Notes: a model not told the origin generated them from the sequence alone. A DNA stretch of 7,060 nt from CAZUDO01 sp964618895 (GCA_964618895.1 CAZUDO010000055.1:1-7060); one strand, 5' to 3'. Shown: positions 1 to 6,228, numbered from the stretch's first letter. Program-made: numbers and translations.

Positions 1-48
1 CGTCGTCAACGCCCCGGGAGAGTACCTCCAGCCGTCACCCGGTTAGGG

Positions 49-133
49 TGTTCGACCGGCCCGGAATCGGTGTTCGGCTTCCGCCGGAATGGGTGTTCGG
101 CTTGCCCCGGAATCGGTGTTCGGATTGGCCCGG
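49..133 (-). repeat. Right-end terminal repeat array of the IS21-like element (4 units, 22-23 bp)
   Basis: Four tandem units begin at 49, 71, 94 and 117 on the plus strand, with periods of 22, 23 and 23 bp. The plus-strand core is TGTTCGGCTT followed by a CCGGAAT block and GG. The fourth unit runs directly into istA codons around 131-134, where GGCCCGG could belong to either side. These fit the transposase-binding repeats of IS21-family right ends. They lie exactly where the istA frame loses similarity to the family. Confidence 0.72.
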
Positions 134-555
134 TGCACGCACACCTGGCGCATCGACAGCCGCCGCCGGCGGAGCCACTGCCGGTAGACCTCGCAGAACT
201 GGGTGTAGCGGTAGCCGTCGGGATGCTGCTCCAGGTACTCGACGTGCAGGAGCTGGAGCGTCACGCCGGGCCGGCGGCGCTCGGTGTGCAGGTAGGCACC
301 GTCGGGGGCCGGCCGCTCCCGCCGGGGCCCCGCGACGCTCGGCCGCCGATACAGCGCCGCGTCCAGCGCGGCCTCGGTCATGGCCTCCACCTGGGCCCAG
401 TCGAGCCCGGCGGCCTGGGCCCGCCGTTCGGTCGCGTGGATCGCCCCGACACTCCGGCCGACGCTCGCGGCCACGGCCCGGTGCGGCCGCTGCAGAGCCC
501 ACCGCTGCCGCAGGATCTCTCGAATCGTTCGCATGGACAGTCGCTCCATCGCCAT
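134..555 (-). pseudogene. istA: istA fragment: N-terminal DNA-binding part of an IS21-family transposase
   Basis: This is the first ~140 residues of IstA, the DDE transposase of IS21 elements, which normally runs to about 400-500 residues. The start ATG at 555 has GAGGAGG about 4 bases upstream. Residues 8-50 match the family's helix-turn-helix opening (MRTIREILRQRW, then VAASVGRSVGAIH). Around 83-125 come the PAPDGAYLH, GVTLQLLHVEY and HPDGYRYTQFCEVYRQW blocks, and about 134 the MRQV block. Family members continue with HRAGEK and the catalytic domain; here CVHRA is followed at once by codons made from the terminal repeats (NPNTDSG, HRFRAG). The open frame runs on to 43 through those repeats, so the last ~28 residues are not transposase. 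Without the DDE domain it cannot catalyse transposition; it might still bind the ends. Confidence 0.75.
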
Positions 556-612
556 CCCCCCTCCTCGTCAAGGAGGGACGGCTCGCCTGTCCTGCGTCGT
601 CGCGCCGCGGCG

Positions 613-634
613 GCCCCCTCCGCCCGGAGGGGGC
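613..634. repeat. Perfect 10-bp inverted repeat (hairpin) between IS21 left end and istA
   Basis: GCCCCCTCCG at 613-622 and its exact reverse complement at 625-634 are separated by only CC, giving a very GC-rich stem that would in practice form with a 4-base loop. No T-run follows on either strand, so it is not a standard intrinsic terminator. It lies about 58 bases upstream of the istA start, inside the element. A hairpin here could block transcription or translation entering from outside, which is a known way insertion sequences keep transposase low. That role is inferred. Confidence 0.6.
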
Positions 635-645
635 TACCACGCCGT

Positions 646-759
646 GTTCACAATGCCCGATCTACGCGTTCACGATCACCGATCCCGGCGTTCACATTGG
701 ACCGATCTGGGCGTTCACGATCGGCCGATCTTCGCGTTCACGATGGACCGAAACCCGCA
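646..759 (-). repeat. Left-end terminal repeat array of the IS21-like element (5 units, 22-24 bp)
   Basis: Five tandem units begin at 646, 668, 690, 713 and 736 on the plus strand. Each starts GTTCAC and has a CCGATC-type block about 10 bases later. The outermost unit ends in ACCCGCA at 759, so the minus strand begins with TG, as expected for an IS21-family terminus. Spacing of 22-23 bp is about two helical turns, which would place transposase-binding sites on one face of the DNA. The short plus-strand frames across it (repeating VHD-type residues) are products of the repeats and not genes. Confidence 0.75.
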
Positions 760-760
760 G

Positions 761-2503
761 CTAGATGGTGTCCCAGCCGAACTTTTCCAGGTCGAAGGCG
801 TGGTCCGCCAGCGCCTTGATCGACTCGTCCTCGTTGTCGTCGATCTCGCCGATGGTGCTGCTGATGCGGCGGCGCGCCTGGCCCGCAAAGGTGTTCAGGA
901 TGTCGCGCTCTGCCTTGGCCGCTTCCACGCCTTTGGCCCGGATGGCGGCGTCGACGCGCGAAAGCACGCACGAAAGCACAAACAGATCGATCATGATGTC
1001 AGCTAGGCGGCGCGTCGCGAACTGCTTGTCGATGATGGTGCGCCCGTGTTTGCGCAGGATGCGGTCCGCAGCGGTCGCCAAGTCGCGCGTACACTCCTCG
1101 AACAGCGTGGCTTCTTTCAGCAGCGAGGCGTGCAGCTTCGTGAAGGACCTGCCCTCGCGCTTGATGCCGGTGGCGAGCGCCGCGCGGTGCAGCGCATACT
1201 CCGAGATCAAGCCGAAGCCCTTGATCGGATCCGTGAAGGCACCCTCCAGGCTCTTCGAAAGTTCGCGCAGCCCCTGGCCAACGTCGTTCATCGCGGTCAA
1301 GGCGATGAACAGCCGTAGCACGTCGTTGGTACCTTCGAAGATCCGGTTGATGCGGCTGTCGCGCATCGTTCGTTCGTACGGGTACTCGCACATGTAGCCG
1401 TTGCCGGCGGCGATCTGCAGGGCTTCGTCCGCGGTGCGCCACAGGCACTCACTGGCGAACACTTTGCTGATGGCGGCCTCCACCTGGTATTCCTGAAAGC
1501 CGCCGTCCACCAAGCTGGCGACCATGGTCACGGCCGCCTCCGTGGCGTAGCAATCCACCACCATCTGCCCGACCTTTTGCTTGATCAAGCCGAACTCGGA
1601 GATGGGTTTGCCGAACTGGACGCGGCCTTTGGCCTGCTGAGTGGACAGGGCGATCAGCCGCTTCATTCCGCCCACGCTGCCGCCGCCGAGGCCGGTGCGG
1701 CCGGAGTTCAGGATGTTCATGGCCACCTTGAAGCCCTTGCCCTCCTCGCCCAGTAAGTGATCCGCCGGCACCCGCACGTTCTCTAACGTCACGGTCGTGG
1801 TGGAGCTGGCGCGGATGCCCATCTTCTCTTCGTGCGGACCCGTGCTGACGCCCGGCATGTCGCGCCTGACGATGAACGCGGACAACTTGCCGCGATCGTC
1901 CGGTCCTCCAGTCTTGGCGAAGACCGTGAAGAAGTCGGCGATGCCGCCGTTGGTGATCCAAATCTTGCTGCCGTTCACGACCCAATCAGCGCCGTCCCGG
2001 ACTGCCGTCGTCTTGATCGAGGCGGCGTCGGAGCCAGAGCCCGGCTCGGTGAGGCAGAACGCCGCGACCAGCTCGCCCGTTGCAAGCTTCGGGTAGTAGC
2101 GGGCACGCTGGGCCTCCGTGCCGAACAGCAGTAGGCCGCGCATACCGATCGAACTGTGAGCGCCCACCGTCACCGCCACGGAGGCGTTGTACTTGGCTAC
2201 CTCTTGCAGCGCGCGCGAATAGGCACTGGCGCCGAAGCCCATACCGCCGTGCTCTTCCGGGATCACCAAGCCGAACAGGCCGAAGGCTTTCAGCTCTTCG
2301 ATGAACTCGCTCGGCAGCTCCGCCTGCTTGTCCCAGCTCCGGAATTCGCCTTCGTGCGAACTCATCAACTGTCCGACCGAGTTGACCACGGTCTGCAGGG
2401 TCTCCCGCTCGGCCTCCGAGAGGCTCGGAAACGGCAGGATCACGTCTTCCTCGATCTGACCCATGCAGAGCGACCGCATGAAGCTCACCGTTTTCTTATC
2501 CAC
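761..2503 (-). CDS. Acyl-CoA dehydrogenase, very-long-chain (VLCAD/ACAD9) type
   Basis: A complete 580-residue FAD flavoenzyme that makes the first double bond of fatty-acyl-CoA in beta-oxidation, passing electrons to ETF. The start is GTG at 2503: AAGGAGG lies 6 bases upstream (2510-2516) and the protein then opens VDKKTVSFMRSLCMGQIEED, like family members. The frame stays open to 2863, but that extension overlaps the divergent gene and has no similarity. Visible landmarks: N-terminal helical domain 30-145, signature AAFCLTEPGSGSD at 148-160, beta domain to ~255, and C-terminal helical domain with GNGYMCEYPYERTMRDSR (367-384) and RIFEGTND, where E390 sits at the catalytic-base position of VLCAD. 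About 170 further residues (411-580) form the extra C-terminal region typical of VLCAD/ACAD9, not of the ~380-residue short- and medium-chain enzymes. The stop TAG (763-761) is one base from the IS21-like end. Chain-length preference is inferred from family type. Confidence 0.93.
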   Translation of the reverse strand: MDKKTVSFMRSLCMGQIEEDVILPFPSLSEAERETLQTVVNSVGQLMSSHEGEFRSWDKQAELPSEFIEELKAFGLFGLVIPEEHGGMGFGASAYSRALQEVAKYNASVAVTVGAHSSIGMRGLLLFGTEAQRARYYPKLATGELVAAFCLTEPGSGSDAASIKTTAVRDGADWVVNGSKIWITNGGIADFFTVFAKTGGPDDRGKLSAFIVRRDMPGVSTGPHEEKMGIRASSTTTVTLENVRVPADHLLGEEGKGFKVAMNILNSGRTGLGGGSVGGMKRLIALSTQQAKGRVQFGKPISEFGLIKQKVGQMVVDCYATEAAVTMVASLVDGGFQEYQVEAAISKVFASECLWRTADEALQIAAGNGYMCEYPYERTMRDSRINRIFEGTNDVLRLFIALTAMNDVGQGLRELSKSLEGAFTDPIKGFGLISEYALHRAALATGIKREGRSFTKLHASLLKEATLFEECTRDLATAADRILRKHGRTIIDKQFATRRLADIMIDLFVLSCVLSRVDAAIRAKGVEAAKAERDILNTFAGQARRRISSTIGEIDDNEDESIKALADHAFDLEKFGWDTI

Positions 2504-2537
2504 GCTCTGCCTCCTTGACTGGTCGGGACCAAGGTAC

Positions 2538-2566
2538 ACTATGCGAGCCGCACTCCGAGGCCGCAA
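2538..2566 (-). promoter_or_regulatory. Candidate sigma70-type promoter for the acyl-CoA dehydrogenase gene
   Basis: On the minus strand TTGCGG (2566-2561) and CATAGT (2543-2538) are separated by exactly 17 bases, matching 3/6 and 4/6 of the -35 and -10 consensus. A transcript starting near 2531 would give a leader of about 28 bases holding the AAGGAGG site at 2510-2516. The interval is the 71-bp divergent space before the Rieske fragment. A weaker plus-strand pair (TTGACT 2515-2520, CACTAT 2537-2542, 16-base gap) could serve the other gene. Judged by eye only. Confidence 0.35.
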
Positions 2567-2574
2567 GCCCCTGA

Positions 2575-2783
2575 ATGGACTCACCGATCCTTGCTCCGCC
2601 GCGCACCAAGCCGCACCTTTCGGTCGCGAAGTTAACGCGCTTCTTCTACGTCGCCTGCCTGGCGGAGGAGCTTGAGGCGAAGCCCATGGCGCGAGTGATC
2701 GCCGGGGTGCCGCTGGTGCTGTTCCGGTTGCAGGGCCGCGCTGCCGCGCTGATCGATCGCTGCCCGCACCGGAATGTGCCGTC
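2575..2783 (+). pseudogene. 5' fragment of a Rieske [2Fe-2S] protein (oxygenase-type), interrupted
   Basis: About 69 codons remain of a protein beginning with a Rieske domain. After ~20 variable residues comes FYVACLAEELEAKPMARVIA, then GVPLVLFRLQGRAAALIDR and CPHRNVP, with C63 and H65 as the first cluster-ligand pair (CxH). This pattern suits the N-terminus of a ring-hydroxylating or Rieske non-haem oxygenase subunit. Family members continue with LS, a Gly-rich turn and a second pair in a C-x2-H motif near YHGW. None of this follows: the frame becomes Arg/Gly-rich nonsense and stops at 2847. The ATG at 2575 has no clear ribosome binding site, so the start is tentative. The gene faces away from the acyl-CoA dehydrogenase, with 71 bp between them. 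It cannot make a working cluster site. Substrate is unknown. Confidence 0.68.
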
Positions 2784-2895
2784 GTTACGGAAGGACGGAG
2801 CAGGCGTAGAAGCGCGCCGGGGGGGGGGAAGGCCAGCGGGATGGTAGGACGCAGTCGGGGCAAATACCCCCTTTGTGGGTCTTATCTTCACCCGG
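2784..2895. other. Unassigned junction between Rieske fragment and ISNCY transposase, with a G10 run
   Basis: These ~110 bases match neither the Rieske protein before them nor the transposase after them. They contain ten consecutive G (2819-2828). The transposase frame is open from just after a TAG at 2845-2847, but its residues up to about FTRRSQ are not recognisable as family sequence. I could not find a terminal inverted repeat here that pairs with the array at 3868-3935, so the left end of the ISNCY element is either missing or not recognised. Confidence 0.4.
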
Positions 2896-3798
2896 CGCAG
2901 TCAACCGCCGCGCGTGCGGCGGGCCTGTCTCGGCGCGCTCGTCCAGATCGACGGGTCCGCGCCCGCGTGGTTCGAGGACCGCGGCCCCGTGTGTACCGTG
3001 CTGGTGTACGTCGACGACGCCACGAGCCGGCTCATGGAGCTCTGCTTCGCCGACGTCGAGTCCACCTTCGACTACTTCCGCGCCACCCGGCGCTATCTCG
3101 AACGGCACGGGAAGCCGATGGCCTTCTACAGCGATCGGCTCAGGGTCTTTCACGTCCACACGCGAGATACGGCACGAAGTGGGCCTGGCGTCTCGCAGCT
3201 CGGCCGCGCCCTACGGGCCCTCAACATCGACATCATCTGTGCGACGACCGCTGCGGCCAAGGGCCGTGTCGAGCGGGCCAATGAGACACTCCAAGATCGG
3301 CTCGTCAAGGAGCTGCGCCTGCGCGGGCTGCACGATCCGGCGATGGCCGAGCCGTTCCTGCCCGCGTTCATGGCCGACTACCACGCGCGTTTCGCCGTCG
3401 CCCCCCGCGTCGCGTTTGACGCCCATCGTCCATTGCGCCCGGAGGAAGATCTGACCCAGCTCTTCACCCTCCAAGAGGCGCGGCGGGTCAGTCGCGAGCT
3501 GACGGTGCAGTACAAGCGCGACCTGTCCGTGCTCGAGGACAGCGTCACGACCCGGCGGCTCCGCGGCACCACGGCGGTCGTCAGTGAGGCGGCCGACGGG
3601 ACGGTCGCAATTCGGGTCAACGGCACCGTCGTGCCGGCCCGGCGCTTTCCCAAGGACCACGCCCAGCTCGATCCCGCACTGGTGGTGGAGCACAAACGCC
3701 TGGAGAAAGGCGGACACTTGTGCTTTGCGCTGACATCCCAGATTATCAGATTATCCCGACTATCGCCCCCCTCCACCCCGTCCACCGTCTCGTGCTAA
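2875..3798 (+). CDS. ISNCY-family (IS1202-like) transposase, N-terminally truncated
   Basis: The integrase-type catalytic region of an ISNCY/IS1202-group transposase. From ~residue 13 it follows the family: RVRRACLGALVQIDGS, AWFEDRGP, VYVDDATSRLM, YLERHGKPMAFYSD, KGRVERANETLQDRLVKEL, and FMADYHARFAVAPR. The triad is present as D26 (QIDGS), D87 (YSD) and E133 (GRVER). After ~190 a C-terminal domain continues (SRELTVQYKRD, VRVNGTVVPARRF-like stretch, VVEHKRLEKGGHL), and the last ~25 residues are low-similarity Ser/Pro-rich. Full-length relatives have some 120-150 more N-terminal residues carrying the helix-turn-helix DNA-binding part; these are absent, and the nominal GTG start at 2875 lacks a ribosome binding site. 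It is therefore most likely an inactive remnant despite an intact catalytic core. An 8-bp tandem pair, CAGATTAT, lies at 3739-3754 near the 3' end. Confidence 0.82.
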   Translation: MGLIFTRRSQPPRVRRACLGALVQIDGSAPAWFEDRGPVCTVLVYVDDATSRLMELCFADVESTFDYFRATRRYLERHGKPMAFYSDRLRVFHVHTRDTARSGPGVSQLGRALRALNIDIICATTAAAKGRVERANETLQDRLVKELRLRGLHDPAMAEPFLPAFMADYHARFAVAPRVAFDAHRPLRPEEDLTQLFTLQEARRVSRELTVQYKRDLSVLEDSVTTRRLRGTTAVVSEAADGTVAIRVNGTVVPARRFPKDHAQLDPALVVEHKRLEKGGHLCFALTSQIIRLSRLSPPSTPSTVSC

Positions 3799-3867
3799 GG
3801 GGCCCCTCACGGCGAAAGGAAGCCAGCCCCGACAGCTAATCGACCACCCCGCGTCGCTCCGCTCCGT

Positions 3868-3935
3868 GATCACGATGCCCGATCTCGGCGATCACAATGG
3901 AGCGATCGAGGTGATCACGATCCCCGGAATCCGCA
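3868..3935. repeat. Terminal repeat array (3 units, 22-23 bp) resembling an IS21 left end
   Basis: Three units start at 3868, 3890 and 3913, each GATCACGAT-like followed by a CCGATC-type block, and the last ends CCGGAATCCGCA at 3935. Spacing, core and the final CCGCA followed by G match the array at 646-759 (GTTCACGAT units ending ACCCGCA then G). The first units of the two arrays also share ATGCCCGATCT. This array lies 69 bp after the ISNCY transposase stop, facing ftsH. It is either the right end of that ISNCY element or a leftover end of a second IS21-like element; no istA sequence adjoins it. The short plus-strand frame crossing it is not a gene. Confidence 0.62.
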
Positions 3936-4066
3936 GTTTACTTGGGCGCCTGCCTCGTGCTGGCCGTTCGGCTTGTCGCATCCCGGGAGGGGCGGCTCGG
4001 CGCGTAGCGGGTCACGCGGAAGCAACCCCTCTAGAACAATCGGCATGGCCGCAGGCGCGATGACGC

Positions 4067-4072
4067 AAGGAG
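4067..4072 (+). promoter_or_regulatory. Ribosome binding site deciding the ftsH start
   Basis: AAGGAG at 4067-4072 is directly followed by one ATG (4073) and then another six bases later (4079). The first ATG touches the site with no spacing, so ribosomes would be expected to start at 4079, which has the usual 6-base gap. No convincing sigma70 or heat-shock promoter was seen in 3936-4066, which otherwise appears empty. Confidence 0.7.
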
Positions 4073-4078
4073 ATGACC

Positions 4079-6163
4079 ATGAGCCTGACGGGACAGCAGA
4101 AAGGACGCAAGAGAGACTCCGCACCGGCCGGGCGGGTCCAGCCGACCGGCACGAGGCCTGGAGCGGCGAAAGGTATCGGGCCGGCGAAGATGCCGCCGAG
4201 CAGGACCTGGCTATGGTTCGTGCTCGTCTTGGTCGCGAACTTCTGGCTGGTGAGGCTCCTGATGCCGGGCGCCGAAGCACCGGTCACCGTGCCCTATACC
4301 CTGTTCAAGGAGGAGGTCAGGAAGGGCAACGTCCAGGCAATCTACAGCCAGGGCGACACCATCACGGGCCGCTTCAAGGCACCGGTCACCTATCCGCCGG
4401 CGGGCGAAAAGAGTGCGGCGCCCAAGGGCGTGCCCCAAACCACGAGCGAGCGCGGGGCGGCGCCCCGGGAAGTGCCCAGGGCGGTGAACTCTTTCGCGAC
4501 GACGCTCCCCTCCTTCGCAGACCCAGGCCTGGAAGCATTCTTGATCGATAACCAGGTCGAGATCAGCGCCACGCCGATCGAAGAAGGCGGCAGCCCCTGG
4601 GCGACGCTCCTCTTCGGGTTTGGCCCGGCCCTGCTCTTGATCGGCTTCTATTTCTGGATGTTCCGGCGGGCGCAGCAGGGCGGGGGTATCGGGCTAATGG
4701 GCATCGGCAAGAGCAAGGCGCGTCGCTACGACCAGGAACAGGATACGAAGGTCGCCTTCGAGGATGTCGCCGGCATCGACGAAGCCGAGAACGAGCTGGT
4801 GGAGATCGTGGATTTCCTCAAGGACCCCCCGAAGTACACCCGCCTGGGCGGGACCGCTCCGAAAGGCGTGTTGCTGGTGGGCGCGCCGGGGACCGGGAAG
4901 ACCCTGCTGGCGAAGGCGGTTGCGGGAGAGGCGGGGGTGCCGTTCTTCTCGATGAGCGGCTCGGAGTTCGTGGAGATGATCGTAGGGGTGGGGGCGGCAA
5001 GGGTGCGGGACCTCTTCAAGCAGGCGCGCGAGCACGCGCCTGCGATCATCTTCATCGACGAGCTGGACGCCATCGGTCGCGCGCGGGGGCAGATGGCGAT
5101 CGGGGGCTCGAACGAGCAGGAGCAGACCTTGAACCAAATCCTGACCGAAATGGACGGCTTCTCCAGCCGGGAGGGCGTCATCGTGTTGGCGGCGACAAAC
5201 CAGCCAGACGTGCTCGACAAAGCGCTCCTGCGGCCCGGGCGCTTCGACCGGCGCGTGGTGGTCAACCTCCCGGACAAGACCGGGCGCGAGGCGATCCTCA
5301 AGGTCCACACCCGCCACGTGCCGCTCGCGAACGACGCAAGCTTGGGGGAGGTTGCCGCCACGACGCCGGGGCTCTCGGGGGCCGACCTGAAGAACCTGGT
5401 CAATGAGGCGGCGCTGCTGGCGGCCCGGCGCGAGCAGGACGAGGTCCGTCCGAAGGACTTCCTGGACGCGCTGGAGAAGATCGTGCTCGGCCCCGAGCGC
5501 CCGCTCCTCCTGAGCCGCGCCGACAAGGAACGCATCGCCTACCACGAGGGCGGACACACGATCCTGGGCTTGGTGGTGCCGGGCGCTGATCCGGTGAACC
5601 GAGTGTCGATCGTGCCGCGTGGGCAGGCCCTCGGCGTGACCTATCAGCGCCCCGACAGTGACCGCTACAACTATCCGGAAGCCTACCTACGCGCGAGGAT
5701 CGTCGGAATGCTGGGAGGCCGCGCGGCCGAGGAAATCGTCTACGGCACCAAGACCACCGGGGCCGAAAGCGATATCGAGCAAGCCACCGGCCTGGCCCGC
5801 CGGATGGTCACGCGCTGGGGCATGAGCGAGCGGGTCGGGCTGGTGCAACTCGCGCCCCGGGACAACCCCTACCTGGGCGGCTGGGGCGGCTACGCAGGCG
5901 CGAGGCCGTTCAGCGAGGCGACCGCGGAAGCCATCGATGCCGAGGTGCGCAAGATCATTGACGAGAGCCACGACGAGGCCAGGCGTCTCCTGAGCGCGCA
6001 CCGCAAGCAACTCGACGCGCTCGCCGAAGCCTTGCTGTTGCGGGAGACCCTCAACGAGCAGGATATCCTTGAGGTCACGGGGCTCCTGCCTGCGCCGGCC
6101 TTGGAGACGGGGATGTTGGAGTTGCCCGTTCCTGGTGCGGGCAGGAGCGCTGGGCCCTCGTGA
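4079..6163 (+). CDS. ftsH: ATP-dependent zinc metalloprotease FtsH
   Basis: A complete 694-residue inner-membrane AAA+ protease that unfolds and degrades membrane and short-lived cytosolic proteins as a hexamer. Domains in order: basic N-terminus; TM1 ~44-62; extracytoplasmic FtsH domain ~63-173 with a Pro/Ala-rich spacer ~106-135; TM2 ~174-195; AAA+ ATPase with Walker A GAPGTGKT (268-275), pore loop FVEMIVGVG (I301), Walker B IIFIDE (323-328), sensor N374 and arginine fingers R388 and R391 (RPGRFDR); zinc protease with HEGGH (489-493) and third ligand D565 in ESDIEQAT. The C-terminus ends soon after the DILEVTG block. Most FtsH proteins have HEAGH and a Phe in the pore loop (MFVGVG), so this copy is divergent but keeps all metal ligands. 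No known operon partner is adjacent: a transposon-type repeat array lies upstream and an IS3 end begins 35 bases after the stop. It may be an accessory paralogue; whether the genome has another ftsH is unknown. Confidence 0.95.
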   Translation: MSLTGQQKGRKRDSAPAGRVQPTGTRPGAAKGIGPAKMPPSRTWLWFVLVLVANFWLVRLLMPGAEAPVTVPYTLFKEEVRKGNVQAIYSQGDTITGRFKAPVTYPPAGEKSAAPKGVPQTTSERGAAPREVPRAVNSFATTLPSFADPGLEAFLIDNQVEISATPIEEGGSPWATLLFGFGPALLLIGFYFWMFRRAQQGGGIGLMGIGKSKARRYDQEQDTKVAFEDVAGIDEAENELVEIVDFLKDPPKYTRLGGTAPKGVLLVGAPGTGKTLLAKAVAGEAGVPFFSMSGSEFVEMIVGVGAARVRDLFKQAREHAPAIIFIDELDAIGRARGQMAIGGSNEQEQTLNQILTEMDGFSSREGVIVLAATNQPDVLDKALLRPGRFDRRVVVNLPDKTGREAILKVHTRHVPLANDASLGEVAATTPGLSGADLKNLVNEAALLAARREQDEVRPKDFLDALEKIVLGPERPLLLSRADKERIAYHEGGHTILGLVVPGADPVNRVSIVPRGQALGVTYQRPDSDRYNYPEAYLRARIVGMLGGRAAEEIVYGTKTTGAESDIEQATGLARRMVTRWGMSERVGLVQLAPRDNPYLGGWGGYAGARPFSEATAEAIDAEVRKIIDESHDEARRLLSAHRKQLDALAEALLLRETLNEQDILEVTGLLPAPALETGMLELPVPGAGRSAGPS

Positions 6164-6198
6164 GGACTCGCCGCCCTGACTCACGCTCTGGGCCATAG

Positions 6199-6226
6199 TG
6201 AACCGTTCCGGGTTTTCCGGAGGCTG
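6199..6226 (+). repeat. Terminal inverted repeat of the IS3-family element
   Basis: TGAACCGTTCCGGGTTTTCC followed by GGAGGCTG is the outer end next to the orfB stop (6231-6229). It starts with TG and has the CCGGGTTT...GGAGGC pattern known from many IS3-family ends. The partner end is outside the window, so the repeat cannot be paired here, and no target-site duplication can be tested. Confidence 0.6.
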
Positions 6227-6228
6227 GT

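Larger units (their letters stand above)
49..759 (-). mobile_element. IS21-family internal-deletion derivative (two ends, no DDE domain, no istB)
   Basis: Read on the minus strand, this unit starts with a terminal array of five repeats (759 down to 646), then a hairpin, the first ~140 codons of istA, and a second array of four repeats (133 down to 49). Multiple terminal repeats at both ends plus istA are the standard IS21 layout. A complete element would be roughly 2-2.5 kb with istA and istB, so about two thirds is missing, from just after the HRA codons of istA to the right end. The left end is well placed: minus-strand sequence begins TGCGGGTTTCGG at 759, one base from the neighbouring gene's stop. 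The right limit is uncertain by about 10 bases. I found no clear target-site duplication: TTAG at 43-46 against CTAG at 761-764 is suggestive only. Such a unit could move only if an intact IstA/IstB acts in trans (inference). Confidence 0.72.

Noticed and set aside
43..46. TTAG at 43-46 and CTAG at 761-764 as a target-site duplication
   Set aside because: Only three of four bases agree and the right boundary is uncertain, so this could be chance.
49..133. Regular ~23-bp repeats as a possible CRISPR array
   Set aside because: Units are tandem with no unique spacers and only 22-23 bp in total period; they sit at the end of an IS21-type fragment, as do the units at 646-759.
35..1006. Several long open frames on both strands (for example 35-640 minus, 48-764 plus, 70-819 plus, 380-1006 plus)
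   Set aside because: They overlap the istA fragment, both repeat arrays or the antisense of the dehydrogenase, are Arg/Pro/Ala-rich, and have no recognisable domain or ribosome binding site; they are by-products of high GC.
2504..2863. N-terminal extension of the acyl-CoA dehydrogenase to 2863
   Set aside because: The added 120 residues are low-complexity and overlap the Rieske fragment in antisense, while a strong AAGGAGG fixes the GTG start at 2503.
2841..3454. Plus-strand frames 2841-3284 and 2873-3454
   Set aside because: They are out-of-frame readings of the ISNCY transposase, which has the family motifs and the DDE triad in its own frame.
3799..3806. GGGGCCCC palindrome right after the ISNCY stop as a terminator
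   Set aside because: It is only 8 bp with no loop and no T-run, so it does not look like a terminator.
3866..4063. Possible 65-residue gene before ftsH
   Set aside because: Its first third is translated from terminal repeats, it has no ribosome binding site, and the rest resembles nothing.
4694..5557. Long minus-strand frames opposite ftsH (4694-5557, 4726-5535)
   Set aside because: Antisense of the conserved AAA+ region; composition is that of a shadow frame, and there is no motif.
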